In this document: piece by piece, positions 37,491-50,177 of the stretch
How the letters are laid out: every line of letters begins with the position of its first letter
Position numbering within the stretch: the first letter of the stretch is position 1
Origin: Ichthyophthirius multifiliis
Lineage: Eukaryota > Ciliophora > Oligohymenophorea > Hymenostomatida
Length of the DNA: 64,000 nucleotides
Direction of reading: 5' to 3'
Assembly (NCBI RefSeq): GCF_000220395.1
Contig: NW_004086359.1
Coordinates: 58,303-122,302 of the forward strand
Notes under the pieces: generated by a model
Seen by the model: only the letters and a program-made list of their open reading frames with translations
What the model was told of the DNA's origin: nothing
The model's database searches: none
Made by a program: the position numbers and the translations under genes

Positions 37491-38549
37491 ATGAACTAAA
37501 AATAAATTGAATGTCCTATATGTATGGATGTTATAATAAATTGCGTATAAACTGTGTGTGGGCATTCGTTTTGTGAGTTTTGTTTAACTGAGGTTTTTTA
37601 AAAATAAAATGTAAAATAATCCCTATATATTTTAGAATATTGAATTAATTATTTTTTATTTATATATTTTTTTTATAAAAATTAGCGATGTCCTATATGC
37701 AAAAAAATCAATCATAATTTAGAATTATTTTCAAATTTATTATTGTAAAACATAATTTTCAGGTAATATTATAATTTTATTAATTATTTTTTTAATTTAA
37801 TTTTATTTATAATTAATATGAATATTTTTTTTTTTAAAGATATATAGACCTTAATTAAGTTGATATTAAATTAACAGTTAGATAATTATAAATATAAAAA
37901 TATAGCTAATTAATGAAGTATATATATATAAATTATTTTATAAATAATTAAAATTATATGACAATATATAAAATTTCTATTTATGATTTAATTTATAATT
38001 TTTTTTTTTTTTTTTTAAATAAATAGAGTAGAAACACCTCAAATAAATATGAGTATAGATGTAAGGGATTTTAATAATATTTGGCATTAAGCTTATATAA
38101 AAAGTATTATTAAAAATTAATAAGAATAATAAATTCTGTTTGTAGTTTATAATGTAAACATAATTTTTATAAAAATAATAAATTAATTTACTTTATTTTT
38201 ATAAAAAGAATACTGATATATAATGCGAAGAAATTATCCCTTTAAATTCAAACAGAATAGCTAAATTTGGATTTTATACACAATAATAAAGTATTTATAT
38301 TTAAATCTTTTAAAATTAATATAATAATTAATTTTTTTAATTATAGATAGCTAAATATATATTATGAATGATATAGAAATAAACGAGGAGACACAATAAA
38401 ATTTAAGTAATTTAGTTATGGAAGCAAATATTAATTATCAAGAATAAAAATAAAATTCTAACTAAGTATAAGAATATTTTAATTTTGCTAAAAATTTGGT
38501 GGGGAAATTATCTAGATTTGTTTATAATATAAAAGAGAAATTACTATGA
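37491..38549 (+). CDS. RING-finger protein with a Tudor/SH3-like domain
   Basis: Probable E3 ubiquitin ligase. C3HC4 RING at the N-terminus: CPICMDVIINC, VCGHSFCEFCLTE, then, across intron 1, RCPICKK. A later block, IDVRDFNNIWHQAYIKSI to EEIIPLNSNRIAKFGFYT, looks like a Tudor/SH3-like barrel of the kind ending in 'D-x-W-I-x-x-x-S-x-R-I-x' (inference from pattern). Introns 37593-37685, 37763-37839, 37918-38026, 38154-38208, 38291-38346. Exons sum to 669 bases, exactly 223 codons. ATG at 37491 (MNQKQIECPICM); TGA 38547-38549. An open Lys/Gln-rich stretch from an ATG at 37208 would join this frame if one A were removed from the run near 37500, so the real start may be 37208. Confidence 0.8.
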
Positions 38550-39033
38550 AATTTAATAGTATATTTATTAATAAAGAAAAAGAAATTTTTAACAATTATA
38601 ATTTTTGTATATTTTTTAATATTGTTTCAATTAATAAAAGAAAAACTTAACTTATACATTCAAATTTAATAATCTATTTTTCTTTCTATATATAATTTAA
38701 TTATGTTTTTTAAATTATTTTGTTAAAAAAAAAAAAAATTAATTTAAATAAATTTGATCTAGATTTTATAAGCTATTATAAATTAATAAATATTAAAATA
38801 ATTCAAAAGAATTATTATACTAATAATTTCTGGCTTAGGAAAAACTAATATTTAAATTAAGTTTTTAATTTATCCATAATTTTCTTTTCTTAAATATAAA
38901 AATTAATATATTAATTAATTATTAATCTCTATAAATATTAATAAAAACATAATATTTAAAAGAATTATATTAAACAAAATAAAAACTTAACCAATTATTT
39001 AATTTTTTACAAAAAAAAAAAAAAGCAAAAAAA
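38550..39033. other. Intergenic, no gene seen
   Basis: A+T spacer between two plus-strand genes. Phe/Ile/Leu-rich open sequence directly after the RING gene stop is read-through noise. Confidence 0.5.
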
Positions 39034-40195
39034 ATGATTAAATTACAATATTTAAATAATTTTAAAAGAGTAAAAGTAAATGAAATAACATTTTTTAAGT
39101 TAAAATAATTCTGTGAAAAAAACTTCGACTTAAAAGGATTTAATAATATTTACTTTTTATATAAAGTAATATATTTATTTTTAATAAATATAAAATGTAT
39201 TAAAAAATTAAAAATAAAAAAGGATTAATATAAAGACATTATTATTAAAAATGATAAAGATTTTGATATAATTTTAAACCAATAAATTCATGATAATACT
39301 TTAAAAATAATAAAATTGCAAATAATCACAGACGAGTAATACATTATTCATTAATAAAATATAAACCAAGATAATGAATTAAAAATTTCAGAACAAAGTA
39401 ATAGTTTAATATAGTTTTTTTTTATTTATTATATATTAATATATTTAACACATTTTTATAGTTTCCATCATAAAAAAAAAATATCTTTATAATTTATTCA
39501 TTATATAAAAAAAAAAATAGTTTTTGAATAGTTGCTTTTATATGGTATAAACTCAAGTACTTCAAGCTAATTATTATCAAACTTAATAAAGGATTTACCA
39601 GTGAATAAAGAAATATAAGTAAACTTAGAAATAACAGGGAAAATTAATAATTTAGTAAGCAATAAAATAAAAGAAATATAAAATAATAAATCCTAAAATA
39701 AAATAATGCATCGAATATTCAGAATAATTAGAATCAATTCAAAATTTATAAGATATTTCTTTTTTGCAAGAATCTTAAGTTCTATTATCTTAATATGAAA
39801 AATAATTTAAATAAAATATTGATGATATATTTAATAAACTAGATTAAAAATTAAAATTAGATTTTAAAACTTTAGATTAGAGTTTAAATGAAAGTTAATT
39901 TATCAAATAATTATTTGTAAGTAATAGAAGCTAAGGAAATAAAATAAAAGTAAATAGTGCTTATGCAGAACTTAAAAATTTAAATTAATTTATTAAAATG
40001 GATTATTAAGATATTGATAATGTAAAAAGCCCAAAAAGCTCTACTTTATCTTTATTTGATAAATAAATTGAATACTAAAATAATTATAATTAAGAAGTAA
40101 GAGTTTCTGAAAAAATATAAAATGATGTAGCGAGTAATAATATTAATGTAAATAACACAATATTAAACAATTAAAATTAAAATATAGAAATATGA
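39034..40195 (+). CDS. PB1-domain protein, otherwise low-complexity
   Basis: The N-terminal 80 residues fit a PB1 protein-interaction domain: IKLQYLNNFKRVKV opening strands, EITFFKLKQFCEKNF helix, FLYKDQYKDIIIKND as the acidic OPCA-like turn, and IIKLQI closing strand. The first strand has the conserved basic patch, so a type I/II PB1 is possible. The remainder is Gln/Asn/Ser/Lys-rich coiled-coil (DISFLQESQVLLSQYEKQF) ending at TGA 40193-40195. Intron 39166-39222 is firm. A second starts near 39414 (GTTTTT) and ends at one of several AG sites between 39462 and 39530. A one-base shift is needed near 39700. NBR1- or kinase-type PB1 relatives are the best guess; no ZZ or kinase domain is seen. 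Confidence 0.55.
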
Positions 40196-40833
40196 ATTTT
40201 ATAGAATATATAGGTTAAAAAATTTAATTTATTTTACATTTTAATAATTTATCTATAATTAAATAATAAAATATTTAATATAATATTTAAAATATGTAAT
40301 AAATATATAGTTAAAACTAAAATTATATAATTTTTTTTTAATTATTATGTTTTGTTTTGTTTTTTTTTTTTTATTTATATTTAATAATAATTAAATTATT
40401 ATTAATTTTAATTTAAATTTAAATTATTGAAATTATAATTTTGATTATTTTTGAATTTCAGTTTTATATTAAATTATCTAATTAAATAATTTAAAATAAT
40501 TATTATAAAATGTATTTAAAAATTATACTATATAAGTTTATAAATAATAATTATTTTGATATAATATTTTAATTATTAAAATATATTCTTTTTAAATGAG
40601 AAAAATTATATACTGATAAATTAATATATATTAAAATTTAATTATAATAAATATATATATATATATATATATAAATTAAATATATTTATGGTCTATTTTA
40701 ATAAAATTAATTATTTTTATTTAAATATTTTTTTTTTTTAAAATATTATTATATTTAAAGTTTTTTTGTTTAAAGATTCTAATATTGAAAAAATATAAAT
40801 TTATTTTATTAAATTTTTATAAATGATTATAAA
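40196..40833. other. Intergenic, no gene seen
   Basis: A+T spacer between plus-strand genes, with a TA tract at about 40650-40673. Confidence 0.5.
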
Positions 40834-41464
40834 AATGAATGAAAACAATTTTTAAAATTAACTAGTTAAAATCAATGAATAAAAAAATAAATGTTTTGCA
40901 ATTAAAATTTTCAATAATTAAAATATATCAGAAATAATAAAAAAAATGCAAAATAGTATAAAAATAGTACAATTATCTCCTTAAGAAACAACAATAAAAA
41001 AAAAAAGAATTATTACATTCATCTTCTTATTATTATAGATATAGAAACTAAAATACTAAAAGACATAAAAGTGTTAATAATGAATAAAAATTGCCTTAAG
41101 TTTAATAAATACAAAATTAAGGATATTTTAAAATTATAAATAATTAAAGACAATTTTCTTGTGAATAATTATTTTAAACAAAAATTTAAGATAATATATA
41201 AAAAAAAATGAGTTCTAAAAGTATTTAGAAAGATGAATAATCAAATAATAAAAGAAAATTATCATCAAAAAAATGTTTTTAAAGTTTGAAAAGAAAAATT
41301 AGTTATAAAACATAAAGCGCATGTAGATTAAATTTTAACAAAATATTAAATAGAGAAATTGATAATAAAAGCGAATAAGATATATTTTAAATAAAAATAA
41401 TAAAAAGTAAAAAATTAATAAATAACAATATAAGAAATGAAAAAGGAAGGATTTTTTTTTCATA

Positions 41465-41527
<63 letters not shown>

Positions 41528-41873
41528 TAACAATAACAATAACAATAACAATAACAATAACAATAACAATAACAATAACAATAACAATAACAATAACAAT
41601 AACAATAACAATAACAATAACAATAACAATAACAATAACAATAACAATAACAATAACAATAACAATAACAATAACAATAACAATAACAATAACAATAACA
41701 ATAACAATAACAATAACAATAACAATAACAATAACAATAACAATAACAATAACAATAACAATAACAATAACAATAACAATAACAATAACAATAACAATAA
41801 TAATAACAATAACAATAACAATAACAATAACAATAACAATAACAATAACAATAACAATAACAATAACAATAAC

Positions 41874-41928
<55 letters not shown>

Positions 41929-42669
41929 TATAAATTATTTTTAATTAATATTAATCATCTCATATTAATGAATAACATCAATTGAATTCTTTTTTTAATT
42001 AGAAAGAAGATAAAAAAAAATTATATATTAAAAATAAATAAAGGAATTTTTTAATATATTATAAAAGATTATCAAAAAATAATAAAATAGATAAAAAAGT
42101 ATCAAATTTTTATAATAATTTATATATAATGATAATAGTATATTAAATTTGATTTTAAATTCCTAAAAATGCGATTTTGTTTAAGACTTTAGTTTGAATA
42201 AATTACAAAGTTTAATATTTGTAAAAGTTAAAATATTTAATAATTATTCAATATAAACATATTTTTAAAAAGTTAATTATTAATATTAAAATGAACTTAT
42301 AATTTTAACATAAAAACTTAAATAATATTTACTTGAAGATTAACTTAAAGAATATAAAAGCCTTAAAAAAAATATTGTTCGTGAATATAATAATGTTTCT
42401 TAAATTATTTAAAATAAAAACTTGAATTCCTAATCTTCTATATAAACATTATAGACCTTGAAATAATTATCATTTAATGATGTTTGTATGAGAAACAAAG
42501 GACCAATGAATATTGTTAATTAGATTTCATTTATCGAAGATAAATATGGAATTCTAAATTAAATTAAATAGAACAATAGAATATTTTAACAAGAATTAGA
42601 TTAAGAAATAAATAATGTTAATCAATAAATTAAAGATATTTTCAAAATTAAAATAAGTTAAAAATAATG
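40834..42669 (+). CDS. Low-complexity protein with a giant poly-Asn (or poly-Gln) tract
   Basis: ATG at 40834 (MNENNFQNQLVKINEQ). After a likely frame slip in the ten-A run near 41010 the text is Lys/Ser/Gln/Asn-rich (KRKLSSKKCFQSLKRKIS). It then runs into the AAT/AAC repeat at 41467-41926, read here as about 150 Asn. Past the repeat it resumes as helical text (LEDQLKEYKSLKKN, QELDQEINNVNQQ) and ends near 42669. At least two more one-base shifts are needed (near 42130 and at the end), so the ends of the model are approximate. No family recognised. In the third plus frame the same tract is TAA/CAA, which is poly-Gln in this code, so the identity of the homopeptide depends on which frame is real. 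Confidence 0.5.
41467..41926 (+). repeat. 460-bp AAT / AATAAC repeat
   Basis: Starts with about 18 AAT units, continues as about 58 AACAAT hexamers (41521-41875) with one AATAAT interruption near 41796-41806, and ends with about 17 AAT units. The symmetric arrangement, pure AAT at both edges and alternating units inside, suggests the hexamer arose within an AAT array and then expanded. Reads Asn, Ile/Thr or Gln in the three plus frames and Leu/Val-type runs on the other strand. Confidence 0.97.
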
Positions 42670-42901
42670 AGTAAAATTATTTAAAAAACATAAAATAATT
42701 ATTTTTTATCTAATAATAATAAATTTTTTTATATATAAAGTGTATATAAAAATTCTAAATAATACTCGTTTCTGTTTATTTTTTTATAAAAAAACATAAA
42801 AAGGCCATTATTAATTTAAATTTTAATAAATATATTTTATTAAAAATAATAAAAGATTAATAATATGGCAAATATAGTAAAATTATTTATTAATAAAAAC
42901 T

Positions 42902-44868
42902 TCAAATTTGCCATTTTTTGTAAACTTTTCCTTATTATTTACTAATTGGAATTTACTATAATTTACCTTTTAATGATTTTTAACTTTTATTAGATTATAA
43001 TTAATATATACTTTTGCTTTAATTATTGGAATTTTAAATTTGAACATTAGTCTATTAATTATATTTTTTGGAAGGACTTTCTGAAAAACTAGATTTCAAG
43101 TGCCATTATTCCTAAGAATTATAACTTTATTAAAATTTATTACTAGAAGGTACATAAATTTCATCAGTCAAAAGATTATCATAGAATAATTTTAAAGGTT
43201 ATTAGTCTAAATCAATTGCTTCTTTATATTTTCTATGTGAATATCCACTAATATTATTGTTACTGTCTTATAAAGTATGCTAATTGTCATTTAAGGTATT
43301 TCTGTTGGAAATAAATTAGAATTAAACTTTCGAATTTTATTAAAAGGAAGATTTATTTGATATAAACCTGGAAGAATATTAAATTTAATTCATAGAATTT
43401 ACTTAGTTTTATGAAGGAACAGATTATTATTTTGGTTATTAAACTTCGAAATTATTTTAATATTCAACATAAGTAGGTGTATTTTATTTATTTGTCCCAT
43501 TCGAATGATTACTTTGATCATTTTAATTACTATTTGAAATATTATTGTTATTAATTTAATGATTATTACAACTAGAATGATTATTATTTAAATTTCCAAC
43601 TCTTTTTATATTTTCGAAATTATCTGTATCATATTCTAAAATATTATTTTTTTATTAAGTACTAGGTATAAATTCTTATATACCTTAAGAATTGTTATTA
43701 TTTTGAACATGTTAGCTGTAAAAAAGTTTATTATTTAATGCTTCTATGATTTTTTAGTCCGAGTTAAACATTTCATTTTCAAGTTTTTTTTATTCGTAGT
43801 CTTCTATTTTGAAATTCCCTTATCTTATTTATATTAAAAGCTGAAGTATACCTGTAAAATTTATCCTATTTTCGTATTAATTGAGCATACAAGCTAAAAG
43901 GAAATAAAGGGATTCACCATAATTATTTTTTGTTTGTTCAAGAAGATCCAATAAAACATTTTCTTTTATTTTATAAGCATCATAATCATAAACTACGTCT
44001 ACGTTTGTTAAATTAGACATTCCTAAACATATTAGTCCTAAAGAAAAAATGTCTGCTTTTTCATAATCTATTCCTTCTTTTTCATCATCTATTGTCTCAT
44101 TTTTTTTTAACTTCATTAATAATTCAGGGGATAAAAAACATTCTGTTTCCATATGAAGTAAATGTTTTTTGTAACCGCATAATCCTCCTGTTAAAAATTA
44201 TATGTCAGTGATTTTAAAATTGCCCATGTTGTCAACAAATATCGTTTTTGGTTCGATGTTTCCATGACTTATTCCATATTCTTATAAATGAATTAATACC
44301 AAAGTTACTTGTTCTATAAGATTATATATTTCCTATTTATTTTTTATTGAATTTTTTATTAAATTTTTTATTTTTTTACATTTTCTTCAAATTAAGCATT
44401 TTCTTCATATCGGGCTAACATTTCTAATTTTAAGTTATTATTAAAATATTCATATACAATATCTAGTTTGTGTATATTAGAACATAAATTTTGATTTATA
44501 TAATTATTATATTTTATTATATTCGCTAAACGAGGATGATATATTTATTATTTTTATTAAAGTATTTTAATAAATTCTTAATATTCTTATTAGTTATCGA
44601 ATATTTTTCTCTTTACACAATATAAACAATTATCTTGTTCGCTCTAAATATATTAATTTTATAATTTATATACTTTTATTTCTCCATAACCGTCATCATT
44701 ATCTTTATATCCTAAGTATTCGAAATCTTATAAATTCAGATTTTACAAATTTTAAAAATTTGGAATTTACTCATGTTACAGTAAATAAGGAACAGATGGA
44801 ATTTCAGATATTTATTAATTTATATCTTATTTTGATTATTATTCTTAAGAAATTTAGTTATTTCCCAT
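42902..44868 (-). CDS. Second probable N-myristoylated pseudokinase
   Basis: 655 residues if one A is added to the six-A run near 44340 (1968 bases = 656 codons). Starts MGNNQISQEQQ (ATG 44866-44868), a myristoylation-type end. Kinase-like elements: LGYKDNDDGYGEIKVYKL at the glycine-loop position; YCVKRK as the VAIK-like Lys; HPRLANIIKYNNY; IVYEYFNNNL at the hinge; HGNIEPKTIFVDN in place of HRD; FKITDIQF in place of DFG; CFLSPELL (the APE-like motif); and KADIFSLGLICL. The catalytic-loop Asp is Asn, so it is probably inactive or atypical, though TDI keeps one Asp that could bind metal. The C-terminal half is Asn/Ser/Gln-rich. TGA 42902-42904. Same plan as the gene at 6981-8254. Confidence 0.75.
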
Positions 44869-45094
44869 ATAAAAATTTTTTATTTTATTTTATTTTATTA
44901 TTAATATTAAAATTATTTTATTGAATTATTTAATTTTATTTAATAATATAAAAATATATATATTTTAAATTCATAAATTTTTTATAACTTAATATTAAAT
45001 TAATGATTTATATAAACAATTTATATTTTAAAAAATATGTAAATTGTTAATTATATATAAAAAAAATATATATATATATAATATATATAATATA

Positions 45095-45155
<61 letters not shown>

Positions 45156-46402
45156 TTAATAATAAAAATAATTATATTTAACAATAATAATTATTATAAT
45201 AATTGTATTAATTTTAATCATTTATCATTTTATAATTTTTTTAGTTTTTTTACTCAGCATTTAATAACATATCTAATTGAATAATTTATTTATAACAATA
45301 TCAGTTTTATAATTTTTTTTTTTTTATAATTTAATTTATTAATCTTTACTATAAATACGAAAAACTTTTCTTTATATTTTTTTTCTTTATCTAAAATAAA
45401 TATTTATCTTATATTTCTATTGAATTAAACTTATGAGAAATAATAAATAAAAATTAAGTTTTATTTATTCAAACACAAGTTTTAAATTAATATGAAGTTT
45501 GAAAGATTAATTATAAATTATAAAAATAAAATTAGAATTAGATTAAATATAATATTTATGAAAATAATCATTTAATTATAATTTCTAATTTAAAATAAGT
45601 AATAAAAATTTTTCAGATTTATTATAATAAATAAACAATATAAATATTGATTTGTATTAAGAACTTATAAATTTAATTAATAATTTAACTTTTATTCATA
45701 TATTAGAAATTATAATTTATTTATTTAATACAATTTTTCTCAAAGTATTATTAAATTTAAATTGATTAAAATTAAAGAGAATATTATTTATATTAAAAAT
45801 AATTGAAATTAGAATATGATTGTTAAAAATATACTTATAGAATATAATAATAATAATTTATTTATTAAAAAATTTAGTTTAATATATAGTATGTCTATTT
45901 AAAATTAAAATATTTATATGTAAAACTGATTATAGAAAAAAAATGAATAAGAATATATAATATATAAATTTTTAATATTTTAATAATATTAAAAAAAATT
46001 AATATATTAAATTATAAATTTTTTAATTTATTAGTATATTTAATTTGTTTATTATTAATATTTAGTATTTAATAAGAATCAAAAATATATTTTATTTTTT
46101 ATATTATTAAATACTTTCTAATTTTTTATTTGTTTTATAATATGTTTATATTATTTTAAATATTTATATCTGATACTTTTTTTTTAAAAAAAAATAAAAA
46201 ATAAAAAAGTCGAAAAAATAAAGATTATTGATTTTTTTATTCATATTTTTAAAAATATAATATTAAAAAGTAATATTTTAATGTTTATTATTTTAAAATT
46301 CAATATTTTATTTTTCTTATCATTAAAATATTTGTAAATTATTAATTTTAACCCTTTTTTAATATAATTAATAATTTGTTTAAACAAAAATAATTAAACA
46401 AA
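44869..46402. other. Intergenic between divergent genes
   Basis: 1.5 kb of A+T separating the pseudokinase start from the next plus-strand gene. It includes an (AAT)n microsatellite at 45096-45154 preceded by a short TA tract. No other structure. Confidence 0.55.
45096..45154. repeat. AAT trinucleotide microsatellite, about 19 units
   Basis: Uninterrupted AAT array in intergenic sequence. Confidence 0.9.
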
Positions 46403-47479
46403 ATGTAAAAAGGTAAAATAATAGATAAAAATAATAATCGAGGTAGAAAAAAAATATAATTCAAAAGTAAATAGCTAGATGAAGTTAATATTACTATTAT
46501 TATTATTTTAATTCACATAAATAAATAAAATAATTCAAAAAAGATAAAGTAAAAAGAATTTTTAAAAGAAGTTTAAGAATATAAATATTTATTAAATTGT
46601 ATTGGAATGCATGATTTATGTATAAATTGGAGTAAAAAATTTCTATTTATTAAAAAATAAAAAAATACAGAAATATATAAATATATTAGAATAAAAAAGA
46701 GAAAATATTAGAAATTAATAAAGGTTAAAAGATACATTATAAATTGATAAAAAAAGAAAACAAAGAATCAATTAAGTGTAGAATAAGGATATGAATAATT
46801 AGAATAAATAGTTCAAAATAATGAATAAGAAAATAAAAATATAAATGACAATTTAGATATTTCAGTAGAACAAATTCCAAGCAATCTTTTTTACGAAATT
46901 GATTAATAAAGCTTATTAAATTAATACACAGTATAATAAGAAGAGTAAAAAGAAGGACAACAATAATAATAGCAAGAATAATAGCAATTCGAATAATAAG
47001 AATAATCGGAAGAATTAATATAAAACTAAACATAGTAAAACAATTAGTTTTAACATAATTTAAATGAAACATCATTTGTAATATATTTTATATATAATTA
47101 TATAAAAAAAATAAAAAATAAAAAGAATAATAATTCAGTTAATAGAAGTTAAAGAAAATTTTCAAAATTAAAGGCCAATTTAGTAAATAAATTATTAAAA
47201 AAAAGTGGTTATAAAAGTTAAAATGTAAGTGTAAATAACAGTTAAATAATTGAAGATAATTTAAACTTTTCGAAATTTAAAAATTTAAAAAGAAATAATA
47301 GCACTTAAAGTAAATATAATGAAGATGAAAGTTTTATTATAGAATCAGATTATAAAATTGACAATATTTTAGAAATTAAAAAGGAAAAAAAATAATAAAA
47401 AAAAACTTTTTAAGAAGATGAATAAATTAGTCCTATAAAAAAATCAAAAAAAATTAAAAAAAATAAAAAAAAAAAATGA
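46403..47479 (+). CDS. Lys/Gln-rich probable nuclear protein
   Basis: ATG at 46403. The N-terminus is MQKGKIIDKNNNRGRKKIQF, with NRGRKK resembling a basic AT-hook-like core (weak). After an intron at about 46485-46542 comes KEFLKEVQEYKYLLNCIGMHDLCINWSKKF, then a frame slip near 46700. A Gln-rich middle (QQEEQKEGQQQQQQEQQQ) follows, another intron at about 47079-47126, and a basic C-terminus ending KKSKKIKKNKKKK at TGA 47477-47479. DESFIIESDYKIDNILEIK near the end is the only well-structured block. Lys-rich ends suggest nuclear localisation. No family recognised. A Leu/Ile-rich open frame on the opposite strand (46737-47075) is its shadow. Confidence 0.55.
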
Positions 47480-47840
47480 TTAAAGATAAAATATATCGAA
47501 ATAAATTAATTTAGAAATAAAATTATTATTTTTTCGTGATTATTATTATTATTATTTTCATAATTTTAATTGTTTTTATAAATTAAAATGTTAATTTTTA
47601 AAAAAATCTTTAATAATAATATTTTTTTCATATAGAAAAATTTGCATATTTTTATTAAAATATATTTACTTTATTTAGATAAAAAAAAAGAAAAAAATTT
47701 TTAGAATATTTAAAATAAAAAATATATATTATATTTAAATTTGAATATATTAATTCTTTGTTTTAAATATATTTTAATGCATCAAAAAAATTAATTTAAA
47801 ATTAATTTAATTTTAAATTTTTAACTATATACAAATAAAA
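47480..47840. other. Intergenic between convergent genes
   Basis: About 360 bases of A+T with two 3' ends; nothing recognisable. Confidence 0.5.
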
Positions 47841-48762
47841 TCATTAATTTTACTTATTATATACATTTTTTTATTTTTCTCCTAAATTATTTAATTCTGT
47901 TTTAAATATATTTTTATTTTCACTTTAATTAACTTAACATTAATGATTTCTTTATTTTGGTGAAATAGTGTTTGGTTTTTTTAATTTATTTTTTATATCT
48001 GAAGATTAGTTAATTTATAAACTTTTTGCCCTTTCTAATTCTTTTATAGCATTATTATATATATTTTATGTATTTTATAATTTCAAAATCATTTATTATT
48101 CTTTATATTCAAGTTCATTTAGTATTTATTAATAATTTATTATATCTTCAAATTCCTATTCTATAAATAATTTTTATTAATATTTGATTTGGCTTTTTTA
48201 TTTGGATTTATGAATAGATAAATTTTCTTTAAAATTTCTTTACATATCTCTTATCTCTTAATTTTTGTTTATATTCTAAGTTAAAATTTATTCATCTTTT
48301 ATCTTTTTAATTTTTTAAATATTCATTTTATAGTTTTAATTATTAAACTTCATTTTTTATTTTCTCCTTACTTTGATTTCTTGAATTTTAAATACTTTAT
48401 ATTTATGTAATTCTTGTATTTTAATTTTATTTTAATTTTTGTTATTCAATTTATTCTCTATTTTATCTTGTATATTATTTTAATTAAAGCTTTTCTGTAT
48501 GAAAATTTTTAGATGTCATTATTTTAAATTATTTACGTTATGTAGTAACAAATTAGGATTTTTTCTATTTTTCTTAATTTTCTAATAATTTAATTCGACT
48601 TTATAATGCTTATAGTTTCGTTTACATTTATATACGATCTTTTTAAGCTTTTAGTAAATTAAATACATGTTATGGTCCTTTTTTACTTGAATTATTTTAT
48701 ATAAAAGATTTTGCTTACTGTAATTCTGTTTATTGAGATATTAAATTATTAGTCTTATACAT
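47841..48762 (-). CDS. Coiled-coil protein, about 306 residues, unknown function
   Basis: Start ATG at 48760-48762: MYKTNNLISQQTELQQAKSF. Almost entirely predicted helix, with heptad-like text (LKAQKDRIQMQTKLQALQSRIKLLENQEKQ; LNELEYKEQQMILKLQNTQ; IKELERAKSLQ). Gln is written TAA/TAG throughout. Ends at TGA 47841-47843. The 922-base span is one base over a whole number of codons, and the frame is lost around 48300 near KNQKDKR, so a single indel is present. No globular domain. Probably cytoskeletal or a tether, by composition only. Confidence 0.6.
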
Positions 48763-49118
48763 ATTTTTTTATTTATTTTTTATATTATTCTTCTAAAATT
48801 ATTTTAATAATTTTATTTATTTATTTTTAATTAATTATATTTTTTTATTTTAATTATATATTTATTATAAATTGAATTTTTTAATAAATTTTTATTTTTA
48901 ATATTTTTTTTTATTTTTTATTTTTTTTTTACTAAATTTATTTTAGAGTTGTTAAATTAAGATAAATATTTTAAAAAGATAATTAAAAATAATGTTCTAG
49001 AAAATATATTAATTATAAATATTTTTATTTTAAATTATTTTTTAAATTTTTTTTTTATGATTTTTAATAATAATAATAATAATAAAAGTTATTTACTAAA
49101 ACTAATTAATCTAAAAAA
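48763..49118. other. Intergenic between divergent genes
   Basis: About 355 bases of A+T with several poly-T runs and a short AAT repeat at about 49068-49085; presumed shared promoter region. Confidence 0.5.
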
Positions 49119-49924
49119 ATGAAAGTTTATATTCATTTAAAGAATAATTAACAATAATAAGAAGAATTTAATACATATATACATGAAATTTCATAGAATG
49201 AATTGGAAAATGATTATACATTATCTCATTTTATTAATGATATTCATTAATATAGACCTGATTTAAATCCTTAATATATTTAAATATTAAAAAATGAAAA
49301 GTAAGATTATTATTAAATAATTAAATAAGAATTTTAATAATTATTTTAAATATTTTTTTATAAAAAAGTGCTAAACCTATTTAAAATTTAAATATGCTTT
49401 TTACAAATTATTTTTCTGAAAAAAGTGATATTTATATAGTTTATAGTAAATAAAATAAAATAATATGCATATTTATACTTATTTTTTAAAAAGATACACC
49501 TAAACCATTAGCAATATCTAAAAATGAAAAAAAAAAATTTACTATGAATCTATTAAAAATTTTTCATTCTATGAATTTGGAGAATGGACGATAAGGTAAT
49601 AAAATAAAAAAAACTTAATTATATTATAAGATAATTTTAATAAATACTAAATTATATAAAAGAGTATAATTGGATATTCCTAAAATACACTTACATGATA
49701 AAAATTTAATCAATTGTAGATTTTTTGAATCTAGTTTTGAATTAAAAATTAATTAATTTAATGGAAAAAATCTATAATTCTCTGTTCCAAGAACATAATA
49801 TAAACTTGATGCTGATAAATCAAAGATTTTAATAAAGGATAACTAAATTATAATAAGCATAAGAAAAGAAAAAAAAGATGATCATTGGTTTAGTTTATTT
49901 AAAGTAAAATGTATTGGAGAATGA
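49119..49924 (+). CDS. CS-domain protein, CacyBP/SIP-like
   Basis: CS (CHORD-SGT1/p23-like) domain in the C-terminal half: KNFSFYEFGEWTIRVQLDIP, INCRFFESSFELKINQFNGKN, YKLDADKSKILIKDNQIIISIRK, then DDHWFSLFK. This strand order and the 'F-x-x-x-S-F-x-L-x-I' core fit the calcyclin-binding/Siah-interacting family, which bridges SCF-type ubiquitin ligases or Hsp90. The closest subtype is inferred. The N-terminus has a Gln/Glu stretch. ATG 49119, TGA 49922-49924; introns 49301-49368, 49446-49493, 49596-49662. Adding one A to the eleven-A run near 49530 gives exactly 208 codons. Confidence 0.7.
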
Positions 49925-50135
49925 AAAAAGTATAGATGATTAAAGAAATACTAATATTTTTAAAATAAACTAAGTTAAAAATTTTTATTTTTAAATCTTT
50001 ATTTTTTTTTTATATTTTAATTATAATTATTTTAAGCATTCTAATTAATATTTTATACAATAAAAAAAATTTAATATTTAAAAAAATATATTATATAACT
50101 TATAAGTATATTATAAATATAAAAAATATATATAA

Positions 50136-50177
<42 letters not shown>

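Noticed and set aside
41387-41985. Long poly-Leu (minus) and Ile-Thr (plus) open frames over the AAT/AAC array
   Set aside because: They are alternative frames of a simple repeat; flanking coding text supports the Asn frame instead.
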